DNA of 64,000 nucleotides from an uncultured Lachnospiraceae bacterium (GTDB lineage Bacteria; Bacillota; Clostridia; Lachnospirales; Lachnospiraceae): the NCBI GenBank assembly GCA_946414885.1, contig CAMKQH010000009.1:1-64000 (forward strand). The letters are read 5' to 3'. Every line of letters starts with the position of its first letter. Positions within the stretch are counted from its first letter, which is position 1. The translations under genes and the position numbers were made by a program. A model generated the notes under the pieces. The model did no database searches. It was not told where the DNA came from and was given only the letters and a program-made list of their open reading frames with translations. Below are positions 60,975 to 64,000 of the stretch, piece by piece.

Positions 60975-62951
60975 ATGATCGATAAATTTACGATGCAGGT
61001 ATCTTTTCTAATATTTGAAGCCGTGTTTTGTTTCCTTTCGGCGCTGGTGTATTCCGTCAGCAGGGATACCCTGCGCATCCGAAAGTCTGTTGTGTTGTCC
61101 TTAAACATCTCCTGCGGCGCGATGCTGATCTGCGAATATTTATTCTACGTATACAAGGGAAGTACAAATCCCGTTAACGTCGTGATCATGCACGTGGTAA
61201 ATGCCGCGGTCTATTATCTGATCGTTCTTTTGATGTTGTTTTATGCCATGTTGGTTGCCATCCGGCTATTTGGAAGATTTAACCTAAAAAAAGACATGCC
61301 GTGCAGAAAGCGCTTTCTGGCAACGTGCGGCATCGTCGTTCTCGGGTTAGTGCTTGTGACGGTATCGCAGATAAATGGCATGTATTATTATTTCGATGAA
61401 AACAACTTCTATCAAAGAGGACCGCTCTTCTGGCTCGCGTCACTGATTCCCACGGCGGGGGCGTTTCTGGTGGTGACGGTCATTGTTCAATATCGGGCAA
61501 GGATTAGCCTGAGTCAGCAGCTCGTAATGATCTCCTATCTTGTACTGCCCTTGGTTGGCGGCATTTTCCAATGGATCTTTTATGGCAATTCCTATATGAA
61601 TATCTGTATTGGCCTCTCGGTACTTTTAATGTTTTTCGAGAACGTGATCTACAAGGAGAAGGAGGTAATTAGGGCCTCCAGAACCGAGGTCAGGACGGGA
61701 TTGGCGAACGAGCACGGCTGCGTGGAATGGCTGAATTCCATGCGGGGAAGGGAAGACCTTCTGGGATTTGCGGTGGTATTCTTTGATCTTCGGAAATTTT
61801 CGGAAGTCAATCGCAAATACGGAATCGAAAACGGCAACCGGATTCTTGCGGCCTTCGGAAACATTATGCTTAGCAAGGTCGGGAAGGACGAGATCCTTGG
61901 CAGACAATTTGGTGATCAGTTTGTTGCGATCGTAAGAAAAGAAAACCTGGAAGGATTGCTGAACGTGCTCAAGGGAGTAGAGGTATCCTATGATGACGTG
62001 AGCACGGGACGAAAAGCGCAGGTGACGCTGTCCGCGCGCGCCGGCGTATACATGATCGACCGGACGGATCTGGCCGGTGAGGACGTCCTGATCTTTGCGG
62101 GGCAGGCACTTAGCGATGCAAAATCAAAGGACAATGCGGACGTCATTAAGCTGACCCAGGACATCATTGATGCGATGGTTGATCGCAAGAAATTGGAAAA
62201 TGACGTCAGGGCTGGACTTGAGTCCGGTGAATTCATACCGTACTATCAGCCCAAGATCAACATAAAGACGGGAAGGCTGTGCGGCGCGGAAGCACTGTCG
62301 CGCTGGAATCACGGCGGGACGATCCTGTTCCCTGGAAAGTACGTGCCTCTCATGGAATCCAATGACATGATCCGGCTGTTGGATTTCTGCATTCTCGAGA
62401 GTGCCTGTAAGGATATTGCAAAGTGGCTGGAGGATGGCATGGCAGTGCCGATGATCTCCGTGAACTTTTCGAGGCGGAACCTGATCGATCCGGATCTCGC
62501 AAAGCACATTGATTCCGTGGTGACAAAGGCGGGGATCCCGAAGAATTTGATCGAGATCGAGGTGACGGAGAGCAGCGATGAGTTTTCGATCGGAGTGCTC
62601 AGCAGCTTTGTTGAGCAGCTTCATGAGTTGGGATATAAGGTATCCATTGATGATTTTGGAAGTGCCAGTTCGTCGCTTGCCCTGCTCCGTGAGGTATCCT
62701 TTGACACGCTGAAGATCGACAAGGGCTTCGTGAACCATGCAAAGTCCAAGGATCTCACGATACTGACGCACATCGTTAGGATCTCTGACGAGATCAACGT
62801 GGACGTCGTTGCGGAGGGAGTGGAACAGGCGGTGCAAGTCAAGACCCTGGATGGTTTGGGCGTGGACGTGATCCAGGGATTTTACTTTGACAAACCGCTT
62901 CCGAAGGACGAGATGACAAAGCGCTTGAAAGCGCCGGCTTATACGTTGTAA
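60975..62951 (+). CDS. c-di-GMP phosphodiesterase (EAL) with degenerate GGDEF
   Basis: 658 residues. Seven or so membrane helices in residues 1-225 form a sensor. The GGDEF domain (about 235-395) has GRQFGDQF where GG(D/E)EF is expected, so cyclase activity should be lost. The EAL domain (about 405-655) keeps GAEALSRW, the metal-binding LIEIEVTESS, IDDFGSASSSLALL and KIDKGFV, and VAEGVEQ with QGFYFDKPLP, so it should hydrolyse c-di-GMP. GGGATAAG is a weak ribosome site. Confidence 0.9.
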   Translation: MIDKFTMQVSFLIFEAVFCFLSALVYSVSRDTLRIRKSVVLSLNISCGAMLICEYLFYVYKGSTNPVNVVIMHVVNAAVYYLIVLLMLFYAMLVAIRLFGRFNLKKDMPCRKRFLATCGIVVLGLVLVTVSQINGMYYYFDENNFYQRGPLFWLASLIPTAGAFLVVTVIVQYRARISLSQQLVMISYLVLPLVGGIFQWIFYGNSYMNICIGLSVLLMFFENVIYKEKEVIRASRTEVRTGLANEHGCVEWLNSMRGREDLLGFAVVFFDLRKFSEVNRKYGIENGNRILAAFGNIMLSKVGKDEILGRQFGDQFVAIVRKENLEGLLNVLKGVEVSYDDVSTGRKAQVTLSARAGVYMIDRTDLAGEDVLIFAGQALSDAKSKDNADVIKLTQDIIDAMVDRKKLENDVRAGLESGEFIPYYQPKINIKTGRLCGAEALSRWNHGGTILFPGKYVPLMESNDMIRLLDFCILESACKDIAKWLEDGMAVPMISVNFSRRNLIDPDLAKHIDSVVTKAGIPKNLIEIEVTESSDEFSIGVLSSFVEQLHELGYKVSIDDFGSASSSLALLREVSFDTLKIDKGFVNHAKSKDLTILTHIVRISDEINVDVVAEGVEQAVQVKTLDGLGVDVIQGFYFDKPLPKDEMTKRLKAPAYTL

Positions 62952-63047
62952 TTGATTGCTGCATTACCATGGCCGTTACGTTGACTCGATCACGCATCAG
63001 CGTAAGGCAGAGTATTGCGAAAGACATACGGAATAGGAATGGCAAGG

Positions 63048-63078
63048 TAAGCCGGTATGACAAATACCGGCTTATAAA
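63048..63078 (+). terminator. Hairpin after the EAL gene
   Basis: An 11-bp perfect stem, TAAGCCGGTAT with ATACCGGCTTA, over a 5-base loop, followed by TAAATATA rather than a T run; a weak terminator at best. Confidence 0.5.
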
Positions 63079-63157
63079 TATATGGAGGATAAACGCTGAT
63101 GGGTTTGGAAAGCTTTTTGGCAAGCGGAATGCCACGGTTTTAAAGTCTTTGAAATAA

Positions 63158-63361
63158 AATGGAGGGAATGGCTACTCTTTTCAGACGGAGGAGGGCTACG
63201 TCGTTATCGGGGCGCTTGGCTCCGGCGATCCCGTCTTGTGTGAAAGGGATAGCGACGTGATCTCGATCTATAATCTGGAAGGCGGGAGAATCGAGGAAGA
63301 TGAGAGCTTCCCGGATTTCTTCACGTTCTTGAAGGAGCTGGAGGACATTTTGGGGCTGTAG
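63158..63361 (+). pseudogene. C-terminal fragment of a SUKH (SMI1/KNR4)-like protein
   Basis: A frame open only after a stop at 63155 reads NGYSFQTEEGYVVIGALGS then GDPVLCERDSDVISIYN and ESFPDFFTFLKELEDILGL, ending at TAG 63359-63361. The pattern (VIGALGSGDPV, then SFPDFFTFL) fits the C-terminus of SUKH superfamily proteins, often immunity proteins against contact-dependent toxins. No start codon or N-terminal part is visible. Assignment is tentative. Confidence 0.55.
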
Positions 63362-63384
63362 AAAGAAGGCCACGTAAAAATGAA

Positions 63385-63426
63385 ATCGCCCCGGGAGCCT
63401 GGATTGGCACTCGGGGCGATGATATT
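63385..63426 (-). terminator. Terminator between convergent genes
   Basis: ATCGCCCCGGGAG pairs with CTCGGGGCGAT with one bulged G, over a loop of about 14 bases. It lies between the SUKH fragment and the leftward gene ending at 63432. Confidence 0.7.
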
Positions 63427-63431
63427 TTAAA

Positions 63432-64000
63432 TCAACTTCTTGAACGGCGGTTCTTGATGAAAATGACAACAACCGTGATGGCAATTCCAAGGACGGCAAG
63501 CAGGATGATGATGGTAAGTGACTGAAAGCCCTCGGACATGGCTTTGGTTGGCCCTTCGGAAGCATCTCCGGAAGCCGCTTCGGGAGTTTCCGCCGGAGAT
63601 TTCGCGGGATCAAGGATTGTTACAAAGTACTTGACGGTTTTCCCGTCGATGGAACATATAATGTTTCCGTACCCTTCCTTTAATCCAACAACTTCGCCGT
63701 TTTCATAGGTAAAAGAATCCCCTCCGTTGACGGTGACGATCGCGGCACTTTCCGCTGGATCAGTCAGGATTTCTTTGCCGCCATAGTATTGCACCGTGAA
63801 CTTTAAGGGCACTCGTTCCCCGATCGATAAGCTTACTTCCGGTCCAAGAGATTTGTCGTGCAGAAGGTCCGTTACATAATAGGGAGTAAAAATATATCTC
63901 CACCAATTGTTGAAATATCCCTTTTCATCCCGTCCATCCTCATAAGGCATGTTATAAAACCACCAGCGGTGATGGGAGATACAGGGGTCACGGTCATAGG
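63432..64000 (-). CDS. C-terminus of a membrane-anchored surface protein (partial)
   Basis: The reading frame stays open to the window edge, so the ATG at 63950 is internal and the true start lies outside. Visible parts: DPCISHHRWWFYNM and YFNNWWRYIFTPYYVTDLL (unrecognised domain, aromatic-rich), a bacterial Ig-like domain (VSLSIGERVPLKFTVQYYGG ... VVGLKEGYGNIICSIDGKTV), a Pro/Ser/Glu linker, a membrane helix (LTIIILLAVLGIAITVVVIF) and a basic tail KNRRSRS. The tail is a sortase-like anchor without an LPxTG motif. Probably a wall-spanning enzyme or adhesin. Confidence 0.75.
   Translation of the reverse strand, partial: YDRDPCISHHRWWFYNMPYEDGRDEKGYFNNWWRYIFTPYYVTDLLHDKSLGPEVSLSIGERVPLKFTVQYYGGKEILTDPAESAAIVTVNGGDSFTYENGEVVGLKEGYGNIICSIDGKTVKYFVTILDPAKSPAETPEAASGDASEGPTKAMSEGFQSLTIIILLAVLGIAITVVVIFIKNRRSRS

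Overview
The window looks like a chromosomal segment of an anaerobic, low-to-mid GC Firmicute, most probably a gut or rumen Lachnospiraceae. The evidence is indirect: strong AGGAGG-type ribosome sites, an [FeFe] hydrogenase with an NAD(P)H/FeS partner, a YesM/YesN two-component pair beside a carbohydrate ABC importer without its own ATPase, Gram-positive lipoproteins, and no outer-membrane genes. No species can be named from sequence alone.

Layout, left to right. 1-2.5 kb: a five-unit hairpin array, then a secreted GH53 endo-galactanase. 2.5-6.3 kb: a hydrolase-TetR operon with two visible operators in its promoter, then small accessory genes (GNAT, VOC/glyoxalase, DUF3592-like). 6.4-12.2 kb (minus strand): TetR regulator, DUF308 protein, MMPL exporter and a giant LxxG-heptad-repeat protein, probably one envelope export unit. 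12.4-16.9 kb: redox and stress genes (SDR, 2-hydroxyacid dehydrogenase, flavoprotein, deoxyinosine glycosylase, methylglyoxal synthase, SurE). 16.9-20.1 kb: a decayed ZIP-transporter/radical-SAM pair, an ECF sigma factor with probable membrane anti-sigma partner, and a phosphoesterase. 20.3-20.6 kb: tRNA-Pro beside a broken copy interrupted by a twin-hairpin insertion. 20.8-26.9 kb: cyclase-family protein, GH120 beta-xylosidase, zinc-ribbon membrane protein, a hairpin array, RlmI-type methyltransferase. 27-32.8 kb: a two-TIR/TPR protein divergent from a YhaO/YhaN (SbcD/SbcC-like) pair. 33.5-37.1 kb: GltD/NuoF-hybrid oxidoreductase plus [FeFe] hydrogenase. 37.2-42.5 kb: PTS enzyme I, DegV protein, a manganese/arsenic-type permease with a Fur-family regulator, tRNA-Lys.

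42.9-56.6 kb is a uronate-containing-polysaccharide utilisation locus. YesM/YesN and a heparinase II/III-type lyase read leftward; a lipoprotein binding protein, two permeases, a sugar-binding-fold protein, GH88 unsaturated glucuronyl hydrolase, a DUF2264 protein and a gluconate-5-dehydrogenase-like SDR read rightward. Together they would import, cut and oxidise lyase-generated oligosaccharides. 56.6-58.3 kb is a graveyard with hairpin arrays, an integrase tail and an AlbA-type regulator tail. 58.5-64 kb holds lipoproteins, a degenerate-GGDEF/EAL protein, a SUKH-like fragment and the C-terminus of a surface protein that runs off the window.

The most unusual signal is structural rather than a gene: several arrays of hairpin units with periods of about 47-62 bp. 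Sequence families differ between arrays, and at two loci the family changes inside the array while the period is kept. One such pair sits inside a broken tRNA-Pro copy.
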